Numbered from the stretch's first letter, positions 34,324 to 42,189 are shown. The stretch: DNA of 64,000 bases from Haloactinopolyspora alba (GCF_003014555.1 NZ_PYGE01000025.1:1-64000); one strand, 5' to 3'. Notes: generated from the sequence alone by a model not told the origin. Numbers and translations: made by a program.

Positions 34324-34869
34324 ATGTCGCTGGAACGACCGACCGCCCCCGACCCGTACACCATGCTCCCGGCCGTCGCCGGCATCGATGTGCGCAGTGA
34401 CGACGTCGCCGACGGCCAGCAGCTGGCGACCGAGCACGTCTTCGACGACTGGGGCTTCACCGGCGGCAACCAGTCGCCGCAGCTGAGCTGGTCGGGCGCG
34501 CCCGAGGGCACCCGCAGCTTCGCCGTCACCTGCTTCGACCCGGACGCCCCCACGCCGAGCGGATTCTGGCACTGGGCCGCGGTCGACCTGCCGGTGACGA
34601 CGACCTCGTTGCCGCATGGCGCCGGCGCCGCCGACGACTCCGGCCTGCCCGCGCCCGCGTACTCGGTGCGCAACGACACCGGTTCCACCGGTTACAGCGG
34701 CGCCGCTCCCCCGCCCGGCGACGTGCCGCACCGGTACTTCTTCGTCGTGCACGCCGTCGACGTCGAGAACCTGGGCGTCGGACCGGACGCGACGCCCGCG
34801 GTCGTGTCGTTCAACCTCGCCTTCCACACCCTCGCCCGCGGCATGATCGTCCCCGTCTACTCCCACTGA
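34324..34869 (+). CDS. YbhB/YbcL family (PEBP-like) protein
   Basis: A 181-residue phosphatidylethanolamine-binding-protein fold. GGNQSPQLSWSGAPEGTRSFAVTCFDPDAPTPSGFWHWAAVDLP and the later GYSGAAPPPGDVPHRYFFVVHAVD are the two conserved anion-pocket segments. No signal peptide. The biological role in bacteria is unclear. GGAGG stands 5 nt before ATG 34324. A 72-bp repeat starts 18 nt after its stop. Confidence 0.88.
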   Translation: MSLERPTAPDPYTMLPAVAGIDVRSDDVADGQQLATEHVFDDWGFTGGNQSPQLSWSGAPEGTRSFAVTCFDPDAPTPSGFWHWAAVDLPVTTTSLPHGAGAADDSGLPAPAYSVRNDTGSTGYSGAAPPPGDVPHRYFFVVHAVDVENLGVGPDATPAVVSFNLAFHTLARGMIVPVYSH

Positions 34870-34886
34870 CCGCCCCGGCGGCCGCC

Positions 34887-34958
34887 CGAGAATGATCACG
34901 TCCCGCATGGAATTCCATGCGTCACCACCCTTGCAAGCCTCGTGACGCGTGCACACGC
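34887..34958 (+). repeat. 72-bp structured intergenic repeat, copy 2
   Basis: The partner of 24208-24279 (68 of 72 identical, inverted). Here the first hairpin is the perfect palindrome GCATGGAATTCCATGC, and the second stem GCGTCAC/GTGACGC with its 16-nt loop is unchanged. It begins 18 nt after the YbhB stop in the sense orientation of that gene, the same relation as copy 1 to its gene. Confidence 0.85.
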
Positions 34959-35029
34959 CTAGTGATGGGGCAGCGGCTGGCGACGGGGCGGCGACGGCCA
35001 CGGGAGCGGGTCCGGCAGGATGGAGTCTC

Positions 35030-35584
35030 GTGGACAATCCGATGATCGGCACCCTGACCACGGTGCCAGCGCTGGACCGGCCCGACCTGCTCGCCGCCCC
35101 CGTCCGGGCCGCCCTCGACGACCGGCCCGACGGCACGGCGTACGTCGCCGAGATCGACCCCGGGCTCGCCGACACCGCCGAGTTCTGCGCGGCCTACGAC
35201 GTCGCGCCCGAGATCTCCGCCAACTGCGTCGTCGTCGCCGGTAAACGCGGCGACGACGTACGCATCGCCGCATGCATGGTGCTGGCCACCACGCGCGCGG
35301 ACGTGAACAACGTCGTCCGGCGCCGGCTGGACGCGCGCAAGGCGTCGTTCCTGCCGATGGACGACGCGGTGGCCGCCACCGGGATGGAGTACGGCGGGAT
35401 CACCCCGCTCGGCCTGCCCACGGACTGGCCGATCCTGGTGGACACCGCCGTCGCCGCGCTACCCTTCGCCGTGGTCGGCAGCGGGGTGCGGCACTCGAAG
35501 CTAGCGGTTCCCGGCGAGGTCCTCAGTGACTGGCCCGGCGCCGAGGTGGTCGACGGTCTCGGCGTCCCGATGCGGTCCAGCTGA
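35030..35584 (+). CDS. YbaK/aminoacyl-tRNA editing domain protein
   Basis: A 184-residue protein of the YbaK/ProX trans-editing superfamily, which removes wrongly attached amino acids from tRNA. ANCVVVAGKRGDDVRIAACMVLATTRADVNNVVRRRLDARKASFLPMDDAV has the family's strand-helix core and lysine region, and MEYGGITPLGLPTDWPILVDTAVAAL contains the G-x-x-x-P segment. GTG 35030 is preceded by GGAG; longer in-frame starts would lie inside the 72-bp repeat. It directly precedes the tRNA-Arg gene. Confidence 0.82.
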   Translation: MDNPMIGTLTTVPALDRPDLLAAPVRAALDDRPDGTAYVAEIDPGLADTAEFCAAYDVAPEISANCVVVAGKRGDDVRIAACMVLATTRADVNNVVRRRLDARKASFLPMDDAVAATGMEYGGITPLGLPTDWPILVDTAVAALPFAVVGSGVRHSKLAVPGEVLSDWPGAEVVDGLGVPMRSS

Positions 35585-35616
35585 CGTTCGACGACAATGG
35601 TCGCGCATCGCGTCCG

Positions 35617-35690
35617 GCGCCTGTAGCTCAGTCGGATAGAGCAGGAGCCTTCTAAGCTCTTGGTCGGGGGTTCGAATCCCTCCAGGCGCA
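35617..35690 (+). tRNA. tRNA-Arg (anticodon TCT)
   Basis: A 74-nt cloverleaf: acceptor stem GCGCCTG/CAGGCGC, D-arm GCTC-AGTCGGATA-GAGC, anticodon loop CTTCTAA giving TCT, T-arm GGGGG-TTCGAAT-CCCTC. CCA is not encoded. tRNA genes of this kind are common integration sites, and less GC-rich sequence follows. Confidence 0.95.
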
Positions 35691-36042
35691 CTCACCAGCA
35701 GAAACGCGCGACGACCGGTCGTCCTGGCTTGTAAGGTCGGGATGCCATCAATGCCGCACTCGCCAAAGGCCGGCGAGGGTCCGTCGCGTTCACATCGGCA
35801 GAACGCCCCGACGCGGACCTGTCACGAGCCGCGCCGGGGCGTCACCGGGATCGTCGGTGTCACCAGCACCTCCACCGGCACCCACCAGCCTAGACGGCGG
35901 GTTGACGACATGTCACGGCCACGTCACGCTGAAGGTCTAACTCAATAACTGGAGCCCATCCGGGTCAACCAGCACGTTTGGTTCCCGGATGACCGTCACC
36001 AGCGGCACTCGGGAACCCTGAGCAATCGGAGGATCTCCCCGA
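35691..36042. other. Intergenic stretch after tRNA-Arg, no convincing gene
   Basis: About 350 bp without a gene I can support on either strand. Open frames here lack conserved motifs and ribosome sites. The stretch contains one strong hairpin (35957-35991) near its right end. It begins the less GC-rich islet that reaches to about 37.1 kb. Confidence 0.5.
35957..35991 (+). ncRNA. Hairpin of unknown role
   Basis: CATCCGGG (35957-35964) pairs with CCCGGATG (35984-35991), and inside it AACCA (35967-35971) pairs with TGGTT (35979-35983) after a 2-nt bulge, leaving a 7-nt loop. It lies about 50 bp upstream of a small membrane-protein gene. It could be a terminator, a leader structure or part of a small RNA; nothing in the sequence decides between these. 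Confidence 0.35.
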
Positions 36043-36243
36043 ATGACCTGTCACGACGGTCGGCGGCACGCAACCAACGACCTGCGCCCCGACGAGTTCG
36101 AGGTGACGATGTTGCGTGTCGAGAGGTGGACCGAGATCGCGGTCCGGATCACCCGCAATGCGGCCAAGATCCTGACCATCGCCCTCGGAGCCGTCCTCAC
36201 CGGACTCTGGTCCCTGCACCAGGTCGTCGAGCTCTTCAGGTAG
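36043..36243 (+). CDS. Small hypothetical membrane protein
   Basis: A 66-residue protein with a polar N-terminus and one membrane helix (about residues 42-60, ILTIALGAVLTGLWSLHQVVELF). ATCGGAGGATC precedes ATG 36043 at a slightly long distance, and an intrinsic-type terminator follows 24 bp after the stop, which supports a real gene. I recognise no family. Confidence 0.5.
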   Translation: MTCHDGRRHATNDLRPDEFEVTMLRVERWTEIAVRITRNAAKILTIALGAVLTGLWSLHQVVELFR

Positions 36244-36267
36244 ACCGACGACCCGCCGGGAACGACC

Positions 36268-36295
36268 GACCCCGCCACCGCAAGGTGACGGGGTC
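36268..36295 (+). terminator. Intrinsic-type terminator hairpin
   Basis: GACCCCG (36268-36274) pairs with CGGGGTC (36289-36295) and CACC with GGTG after one C/A mismatch, leaving a GCAA tetraloop. No long T-run follows, as is usual in actinomycetes. It separates the small membrane protein gene from the phosphatase gene. Confidence 0.7.
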
Positions 36296-36388
36296 GTCGC
36301 GCGCCGTCCATGACGCCGAGCACTACGGTGTGGGTCGCCGTCGCGTGCTCCCGGACGGGCAGGGGACTACCAAACCTGAGGACCCCGA

Positions 36389-37012
36389 ATGAAGAACGTC
36401 TATGTCGTTACGCACCCAGAGGCCACGCACCACGTCGACGGCCTCGTCGGTGGCTGGTTCGACTCAAATCTGACGGATCGCGGAGCTGCGCATGCCCAGG
36501 CGATGGCGGACAGTCTCGCGGAACGGTTGGGTAACGCCACTGTCGAGGTCCATTCTTCCGACCTCCTCCGCGCTCGGCGGACCGCAGACGTTATCGCCAA
36601 GCGTCTCGATGCCAACATGACGATCGACACCGACCTGCGGGAAAAGTCCTATGGAGCGGCGGGCGGACGGCCCCAGGCATGGCTGAATGAACGGTTCATC
36701 CCGCCACCCGAGGTTGGCGAGCGGATGCGCCACGACGAAGGCGTCGAAGGTGCTGAGTCCCGGATGGACCTCGCTGTGCGGGCATACGCAGCAATGGAAC
36801 GCATCCAGGAAATGGCAGTCGAGAGCCAAGTGGTGGTCACTCACGGAGGAACGGCGACCTATCTCCTCGCGGCATGGATCGGTATGCCCATCGACGCGGC
36901 CGACCGGGTCCACTTCCGATTCACCTCTGGAGGAATCAGCCTGTTGCGCAAGGAGGATGTGTTTCACAGCCACCAGATCGTCCAGCTGAACGAGACCGGC
37001 CATCTCCGTTGA
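36389..37012 (+). CDS. Histidine phosphatase superfamily protein with variant N-terminal motif
   Basis: A 207-residue phosphoglycerate-mutase-like protein. The usual R-H-G-E catalytic start is replaced by VVTHPEATHH (the His is kept, the Arg is Thr). The rest is canonical: LTDRGAAHAQAMADSLAERL, the SSDLLRARRTADVIAKRL segment with its Arg, and a late VVVTHGG with the second catalytic His. The change at the first Arg may alter substrate binding. Codon use is visibly less GC-biased than in neighbouring chromosomal genes, and a tRNA-Arg gene lies 0.7 kb upstream, which suggests acquisition. Confidence 0.8.
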   Translation: MKNVYVVTHPEATHHVDGLVGGWFDSNLTDRGAAHAQAMADSLAERLGNATVEVHSSDLLRARRTADVIAKRLDANMTIDTDLREKSYGAAGGRPQAWLNERFIPPPEVGERMRHDEGVEGAESRMDLAVRAYAAMERIQEMAVESQVVVTHGGTATYLLAAWIGMPIDAADRVHFRFTSGGISLLRKEDVFHSHQIVQLNETGHLR

Positions 37013-37121
37013 CCATTCCCCGACGCTCACGACTCAGCGCTCCGGGATTCGCAGTCGCGGTATACGACACGAGTCGAAACCAGCTCGACCATCGGGTAGC
37101 CACCGCCACTCGCGTCGGGAG

Positions 37122-37712
37122 TTATTGCTTGGTCCACTCGCCGCAGCGCTGACTCTCGAAGTCCTGCCCCTCCTCCACCGTCACCTGCGGGTTGCCGCCG
37201 CCCGGAAGGCCGTTGCCGAGGATGTCGGAGCCGTTGGTTCCGGACGTGTAGATGCCCCAGTAGCAGTCGGACGAGACGCCGACGGCTCGGTACGTGCCGG
37301 GTTCCATGTCGGTTCCGACGATCCAGTAGCCGTCGGAGACGGTGTTGGCGGCTACGGCTTCCTCGGATTCGGTGATGGCGGTCTCCCGCTGGTCGAGTTG
37401 CCCGGCACGCTCGTCCAGTGCGGCCTCTCGCTCGTCCAGCTCCCCTGCCCTGGTTTCCAGAGCGGCCTCGCGTTCCGCGAGGTCGGACTCTCCGGCGTCG
37501 GCGGATTCGGCCAGCGAATCGCGCTCGCTGGTCACCTCTTCGAGCTGCCCGCGAAGGTCGTCGACCGCCGCGGCATCACCCGTGCCGCCCGTGTCACCGG
37601 ACGTGCCGATGCCCACGCCGACGAAGAACAGCAGGAACGCTGCCAGTGGCCAGACCCAGCGCCTCGGCTTCCTCGGTGTTGGCGGCGCGCTGGTGCTCTG
37701 CTCGTCGCTCAT
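37122..37712 (-). CDS. Membrane-anchored coiled-coil protein of unknown function
   Basis: A 196-residue protein. A short basic cytoplasmic N-terminus (PTPRKPRRW) precedes one membrane helix (about residues 19-37), then a coiled coil of about 70 residues rich in Glu/Asp/Ala with the repeat ELDEREAALDERAGQLDQRE. The C-terminal globular part (SDGYWIVGTDMEPGTYRAVGVSSDCYWGIYTSG) has two cysteines (Cys150 and Cys190) that may form a disulfide. This last domain is typical of secreted actinobacterial proteins. Function unknown. Confidence 0.75.
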   Translation of the reverse strand: MSDEQSTSAPPTPRKPRRWVWPLAAFLLFFVGVGIGTSGDTGGTGDAAAVDDLRGQLEEVTSERDSLAESADAGESDLAEREAALETRAGELDEREAALDERAGQLDQRETAITESEEAVAANTVSDGYWIVGTDMEPGTYRAVGVSSDCYWGIYTSGTNGSDILGNGLPGGGNPQVTVEEGQDFESQRCGEWTKQ

Positions 37713-37870
37713 GTTGTCGCCCCCCAAGTCGGTCGCCCGCGTGACGTCCGCGACGTCGCAGGCGGTACGTGACTGATGTCGGCCCGGCTCGGTGCCGGGC
37801 TTCGCCAGGACGGTCGCACCAACCCGGGACACAACGGCCGACGCACGTGGGGCCGTCGGCGTGCGCGATC

Positions 37871-38065
37871 TCAGGTGGTCACGGGTTCCCTGCGGAGCGC
37901 GACGGTCGCGCATGCCGCCGCGAGCAGCCACACGAGCGGGCCGGACAGGCCGCCGACCGGATCGACGTGGCCGGGAACGACCAGCACCGGCACGAACGTC
38001 ACGTCCACGACACCGAGCACGACGCGGTTGAGCCAGTACCCGAGTCGGCTGTTGACGCGGTTGCA
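37871..38065 (-). pseudogene. Possible remnant of a small membrane protein gene
   Basis: On the minus strand an open frame reads CNRVNSRLGYWLNRVVLGVVD, continues with hydrophobic and proline-rich residues and ends CATVALRREPVTT plus a stop at 37871-37873. It looks like the C-terminal two-helix end of a membrane protein, but no convincing start codon with a ribosome site is present upstream, where the decayed MarR fragment begins on the other strand. Interpreted as a truncated gene, with low certainty. Confidence 0.3.
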
Positions 38066-38067
38066 TC

Positions 38068-38214
38068 GTGACGGCTGCGCTCCGTGCCGTCCGTGAACTG
38101 CACAGCGCCACCGAGGCGATGTTCGACACGGTCGCCGACAACTACGGGATCAACCGCAGCGATCTGCGCTGCCTCGAGATCATCGAACGCGACGGCCCGC
38201 TGAGCCCGGGCCGG
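38068..38214 (+). pseudogene. Truncated MarR family regulator (N-terminal fragment)
   Basis: Starting at GTG 38068, about 49 residues (ALRAVRELHSATEAMFDTVA then NYGINRSDLRCLEIIERDGPLSPGR) match the dimerisation helix and first part of the winged helix of MarR regulators. The resemblance stops abruptly at about 38214, before the recognition helix, and the frame runs on into unrelated sequence that overlaps the DinB gene start. The gene is thus a 5' fragment without a DNA-binding wing. Confidence 0.65.
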
Positions 38215-38275
38215 CGCCCCCGATGCTCGGGAATGACCGTTCTGCCCCGACCGTCTGCCTCACTAGGGTGTGCAC

Positions 38276-38872
38276 ATGCCACCCGCCGAAACCACCTCCG
38301 CCCACGACGACAGCCGGTCCGACGACGCAGACCCCGTCCGGTCGTTCGGATGGCAGGACCTGTTCGCCCACCCCGATGACGACCCGCGCTCCGACGGCAG
38401 GCTCGACGGTGAACGCGCCACCCTCGTCGGCTACCTCCGGGACCAGCGACTGACCCTGGAGATGAAGTGCGCGGATCTCGACGCCGAGGCGCTGGCCCGG
38501 CGTTCGGTGCCACCGTCGACGATGTCGCTGCTCGGGCTCGTCCGGCACATGGCCGACGTCGAACTGCACTGGTTCCGTAACCGTCTCGCCGGGCAGGGCA
38601 TCTCCAAGCACTTCCGCGACGACGACGATCCGGACGGCGACTTCGACGACGCGGTCGCCGACCCCGGCGTGGTCGAGGAGGCGTGGCGGACGTGGCGCGT
38701 CGAGGTGGCCTTCGCCGAGCGGTTCGTGGACGATGCGCCGGACCTCGGCTTCGTCGGTCCGGAGGGCCACGTTCTGCGCGAGGTCCTGGTGCACATGATC
38801 GAGGAGTACGCGCGGCACAACGGGCACGCCGACCTTCTCCGCGAACGCATCGACGGCCGGATCGGCCAGTAG
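38276..38872 (+). CDS. DinB family protein (DUF664 type)
   Basis: A 198-residue helical-bundle protein. RATLVGYLRDQRLTLEMKCADLDAEALARRSVPPSTMSLLGLVRHMADVELHWFRNRL carries the first metal-ligand His (LVRHMADVE), and EVLVHMIEEYARHNGHADLLRERIDG carries the last one. Actinobacterial relatives are often annotated as mycothiol transferases, but the substrate is unknown. ATG 38276 with AGGGTG upstream is taken as the start; GTG 38270 is possible. Confidence 0.87.
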   Translation: MPPAETTSAHDDSRSDDADPVRSFGWQDLFAHPDDDPRSDGRLDGERATLVGYLRDQRLTLEMKCADLDAEALARRSVPPSTMSLLGLVRHMADVELHWFRNRLAGQGISKHFRDDDDPDGDFDDAVADPGVVEEAWRTWRVEVAFAERFVDDAPDLGFVGPEGHVLREVLVHMIEEYARHNGHADLLRERIDGRIGQ

Positions 38873-38892
38873 CGCCGCCCGGCGCCGACACG

Positions 38893-39273
38893 TTGGCGAT
38901 CACGAGCGACCGGCTGCAGAATGCCGTGGACACGTTGTGGGTGCTGCTGGCGGTCCTGATCTGGGCCGTCATCGTCACCTACGGGTACGGGCTGCTGGCT
39001 CTCGCCGCCAGCGAATACGGTGACGCCTGCGCGCCGGGACTCGCCGGCGACTCGCCCCGAATCGCGGATGTGCACTGGACGGTCGTACCGCCGCAGAAGA
39101 CGTGCGTTCTGGAGGACGGCACCACCCGCGACGTCGCCCCGGCACTGTCGAACCGGATCTTCGTGGGCGCACTCGCCTCTTCGGTCGTCTGCGCGGCGGT
39201 CGCCGTCCGCATCCGCAACGTCCTGAGAAGCCGCGACGCGGCCGAGGAGCAGCACGACACCGACGAACCGTGA
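38893..39273 (+). CDS. Hypothetical two-helix membrane protein
   Basis: A 126-residue protein from a TTG start at 38893. A first membrane helix lies near residues 12-36 (TLWVLLAVLIWAVIVTYGYGLLALAAS). A short outside loop with two cysteines (EYGDACAPG and PQKTCVLEDGT) follows, then a second helix near 90-106 (IFVGALASSVVCAAVAV). I recognise no family. It starts 20 bp after the DinB gene and may be co-transcribed. Confidence 0.55.
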   Translation: MAITSDRLQNAVDTLWVLLAVLIWAVIVTYGYGLLALAASEYGDACAPGLAGDSPRIADVHWTVVPPQKTCVLEDGTTRDVAPALSNRIFVGALASSVVCAAVAVRIRNVLRSRDAAEEQHDTDEP

Positions 39274-39303
39274 CCGTGCCGCTCCCCGGCCGCGCGCACG
39301 GCC

Positions 39304-40200
39304 TCAACTCGCCGTCGCCGACCCGGCCACGCGTGCACCCAGGAACTCGGCCAGGCCCGCCAGGTCGTCGGTGTTCAGGTGGTCGACGCCGGCCGCCACC
39401 AGCTCCGACCACAGCGCCTCCCGGGCCGGCGTCGGCCGGTCGGGCGTCGCCCAGAACCGCACCCGGTACCCGGCGTCGTGTGCGCGGGAGACGATCCGGC
39501 GCAGCTTCTCGCGTTCGGCGGCCGGCATCGGCCCGACGCCCTGCCAGGTGAAGTGGTTGTTCCAGTTGTCGCTGACCAGCGGCATGAAGCCGGCCGGCAG
39601 GCCACTACCGAGGTCGGCGAGACGCCCGTCGTAGCCGGCGAAGCGCAGCCGCTGCTCGCGCATGGTCGCGCGCGGGCGGTCCCCGCTGATCACCGCGGTG
39701 ACCGCCTTCTCCTGCACCCGCCCGCCGACGTACCGGGTCATCATGTCCTGGTATCGGCGCAGCGTCCGGTCGATCTCGGCGTAGGTGGCCTCTCCGGTGT
39801 TCTTGATGTCGATGAGCAGCTGCAACGATCCGTCCCAGCCCGGGTACACCGAGCCGCCGTTGTCGTGGACGATGTCGCGCAGCGGGTCGAGGTAGAGGGA
39901 TTCGAGGGTGCGGTCCGGGTCGACCTCCCATGCGTCGTGCGCGACGAGCAGTTCCCCGTCGACCAGCCAGACGTCGGCCTCGACGCTGGTGAAGCCGTGA
40001 TCGAGCGCGTCGAGCAGCGGCCGCTCGTGCTCGTAGTCGTTGTGGGCGTGGGCCTGGTCGAGCGGTTCGACCGACGACGTGGCGGCCGCCCCCACGGTGG
40101 CTACCGCGAGGGCGGCCGCGCTCACGAGGGGAACGGCCGCCAGGACCCGGGCGGTCCGAGTGAGGCGGGCAGGGCGGTGGATGCGGGGGTGGTTTCTCAT
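39304..40200 (-). CDS. Secreted PI-PLC/glycerophosphodiester phosphodiesterase-like protein
   Basis: A 298-residue protein with a basic N-terminus, a hydrophobic signal helix (VLAAVPLVSAAALAVATVGAAA) and a probable signal-peptidase site near AAA-TS. The mature part is a TIM-barrel phosphodiesterase: QAHAHNDYEHERPLLDALDHGFTSVEADVWLVDGELLVAHD has the paired His and the E-x-D metal ligands of the family, followed by LLIDIKNTGE and ending in RVRFWATPDRPTPAREALWSELVAAGVDHLNTDD. Probably exported and acting on phosphodiesters outside the cell. Confidence 0.85.
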   Translation of the reverse strand: MRNHPRIHRPARLTRTARVLAAVPLVSAAALAVATVGAAATSSVEPLDQAHAHNDYEHERPLLDALDHGFTSVEADVWLVDGELLVAHDAWEVDPDRTLESLYLDPLRDIVHDNGGSVYPGWDGSLQLLIDIKNTGEATYAEIDRTLRRYQDMMTRYVGGRVQEKAVTAVISGDRPRATMREQRLRFAGYDGRLADLGSGLPAGFMPLVSDNWNNHFTWQGVGPMPAAEREKLRRIVSRAHDAGYRVRFWATPDRPTPAREALWSELVAAGVDHLNTDDLAGLAEFLGARVAGSATAS

Positions 40201-40295
40201 GCCCCCGACGTTCAGCCGCCGTGACAACGAGTCGATGACGTGGTGTCGACCAGGCGACGGCGAGCCGTGGAACGGTCACCGACGCCGCCACGGGG

Positions 40296-41543
40296 TCAGC
40301 CGCTGACGCCGGTCAGTTCGTTCGGTGTCGCGGGCAGGCCGGTGGTGCTCGTGACCGTGCGGGACTCGAGGTCCACGGCGTGGATCTCGTCGGCGGCCGG
40401 CTCGGTGACGTACGCGGTGTGGCCGACGACGGTGAGTGTCGGCCGGGGCTGCTGCCACCGCATCGGTTCGGTCCACGGATCGACGACCGGGATCGACGTG
40501 GTGACCTCCGCGGTCGCCGGGTCGATGACGTGGATGGCGCCGTCGGTGCCGAGGACCAGCGCGGCGCCGTGCGGCCCACGTCCGAGGGACCGGAACGAGT
40601 AGCTCGTGCCCAGGTCGACGAGTCGCAACGTGCCGGAGCGGGTGTCGATCAGCGAGACCCGCTCCGGACGCTCGAGCTCGGCGTCGGGGTCCACCTTGTA
40701 GTCGCCGAGCACCACGGGCGACGCGTGCGAGCCGGCCTGGTTGCCGATGCGGCCGTACGGATCCGGGCTGTCGACCTTGGTGATGCGGCCGTCGCGGTAG
40801 ATCAGCACGCCGTTCTCGCACCCGAACAGTAGGGCGCCGTCGGCTGCCGGGGCCTCGCCGTGCACGCCCGCGCACTGCTCGTTGCGGGTGACCTCCTGCC
40901 CGTCGGCGTTGTGCACGACGATGCCGCTGCGGCTGTCCTCGTCGCCGAGGGTCGTCACCAGCTCACCGTTCTCGAGCTGCACGGCGACGCCGTGGTGTGC
41001 TTCCGCGGTGGTGTGGGTCTCGGTCTCCGGCCGCCCTTCGGCGAGTGCGTTCGGGTCGAAGATCTCGATCTTCCCGGACCCGTCGCTGAACAGGGCCGTC
41101 AGGCCGGCGTGGTGGACGACGTGCCCAGGATGGTCGGCCTCGAACTCGATGTCGGTCAGCGCCGGGTCCTGGACGTAGTGGTGTTCGTGGTCACCGTGCT
41201 CACCGCTCCACACGCCGGTGTCGATGACGCGGAACGCGTCGCCGACCGACCACAGCACGTGGCGTCCGTCGCCGGCCGGGTTGACGCGAGTGAATCCCTC
41301 GGCGTCGAACGTCTCGAGCACATCGAGTGTCTCGCCGTCGAGCACGAGCGCGCCGCCGTCGTACGTGGCCACCAGGCGAGGGGTGGCGTCGTCGGTCTCG
41401 CGTGGTTGTTCGGTCGGGGCCCCGGTCGAACCGGCGGACGGCGTTCCGGCGTCGTCGTCGGTGCCGCAGGCGGTGAGCGTCAGGGCGGCGATCGTCAGTG
41501 GCGCGGCGAGTACGCGCCGCGTCGGCATGGTGCGGAAGGTCAT
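40296..41543 (-). CDS. aztD: AztD-type zinc metallochaperone lipoprotein
   Basis: A 415-residue lipoprotein: signal helix LAAPLTIAALTLTAC with lipobox Cys26, then a beta-propeller. Residues 115-122 read EHGDHEHH, a flexible histidine loop like that used by AztD of Paracoccus to bind zinc and pass it to the AztC solute-binding protein. Further conserved His are in DHPGHVVHHAG and TAEAHHGVAVQL. No aztABC transporter genes are next to it. A Fur/Zur-like palindrome 12 bp upstream of ATG 41543 suggests induction under zinc starvation. Confidence 0.85.
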   Translation of the reverse strand: MTFRTMPTRRVLAAPLTIAALTLTACGTDDDAGTPSAGSTGAPTEQPRETDDATPRLVATYDGGALVLDGETLDVLETFDAEGFTRVNPAGDGRHVLWSVGDAFRVIDTGVWSGEHGDHEHHYVQDPALTDIEFEADHPGHVVHHAGLTALFSDGSGKIEIFDPNALAEGRPETETHTTAEAHHGVAVQLENGELVTTLGDEDSRSGIVVHNADGQEVTRNEQCAGVHGEAPAADGALLFGCENGVLIYRDGRITKVDSPDPYGRIGNQAGSHASPVVLGDYKVDPDAELERPERVSLIDTRSGTLRLVDLGTSYSFRSLGRGPHGAALVLGTDGAIHVIDPATAEVTTSIPVVDPWTEPMRWQQPRPTLTVVGHTAYVTEPAADEIHAVDLESRTVTSTTGLPATPNELTGVSG

Positions 41544-41555
41544 GGGATGAACATA

Positions 41556-41574
41556 AATGAGAATCATCCTCATT
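41556..41574 (-). promoter_or_regulatory. Fur-family (probable Zur) operator upstream of aztD
   Basis: AATGAGAATCATCCTCATT has perfect AATGAG/CTCATT arms around a 7-bp centre and resembles Fur-family boxes of the form nATGAnAATnATTnTCATn. It is strongly AT-rich in a GC-rich setting and abuts the aztD start. The zinc-related product makes Zur the most likely ligand. Confidence 0.75.
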
Positions 41575-41673
41575 CACAACCGGAGGCATTCGCCGACCGG
41601 CCGGACACGATCACGTGCGGCCGACTACGCTCGTCCCCACCCGCAGCACACAGCACGCCACGAGGAGCGCTTG

Positions 41674-42165
41674 GTGGCGAAACGCCGTCATGCCGGCCGC
41701 AGAGCAGCCGGACGCCCGAGCCCCGAAGAGCCAGCCTCCGGCGCGCCCGATTCGCACGACACGCGACACATGCCCGCCCCGACGGACGACGCAGCGGCCG
41801 CGAATCCGCCGTCCGCTCCCGACACGCCCGAGCCGGACGCGACGCCTCCGCCCACCGAGAACGAATCAGCCGGCACGCCCGGCACGGAGGGCAGGCGACG
41901 CGCGTCCGGACGCCGCCGGTCCTCGGCGACCGACGACTCCGGAACGCCGGACATCCCGTCGACCGTCGAAGTCGTCCTCTACGGCACCGTCGCCACCACC
42001 GTCGCGGTGGTGATCCTGCTGGTCAGCGGGCGGCCGTGGTGGCACGCCGCCGTGGTCGTCACCGTCGCCGTGGTCGTCGTCAGCACGCTCGCGTTCGCCT
42101 CGTCCCGGTGGGCGGCAACCACCGCCCGACAATCGGGGCGTGCCCGCCGACGCAGGCGCGAATAG
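41674..42165 (+). CDS. Hypothetical membrane protein with long disordered N-terminus
   Basis: A 163-residue protein. Residues 1-95 are Pro/Ala/Ser/Asp-rich and probably disordered, with basic patches (KRRHAGRRAAGR, GRRRASGRRRSS). Two adjacent membrane helices follow at about 100-145 (VEVVLYGTVATTVAVVILLVSG and HAAVVVTVAVVVVSTLAFA), and the tail is basic (ARRRRRE). GAGGAG precedes GTG 41674. Diverges from aztD. Family not recognised. Confidence 0.6.
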   Translation: MAKRRHAGRRAAGRPSPEEPASGAPDSHDTRHMPAPTDDAAAANPPSAPDTPEPDATPPPTENESAGTPGTEGRRRASGRRRSSATDDSGTPDIPSTVEVVLYGTVATTVAVVILLVSGRPWWHAAVVVTVAVVVVSTLAFASSRWAATTARQSGRARRRRRE

Positions 42166-42189
42166 CGGGTTACCCGTAGGGTGGTCGGC

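Noticed and set aside
35742-35948. 68-codon frame after tRNA-Arg
   Set aside because: No ribosome site, no hydrophobic core or motif, and low codon bias; treated as non-coding.
36666-37012. Possibility that the histidine phosphatase is a dead remnant
   Set aside because: Only the first Arg is changed; both catalytic His, the internal Arg segment and the full length are kept, so it is annotated as a gene with a variant motif.
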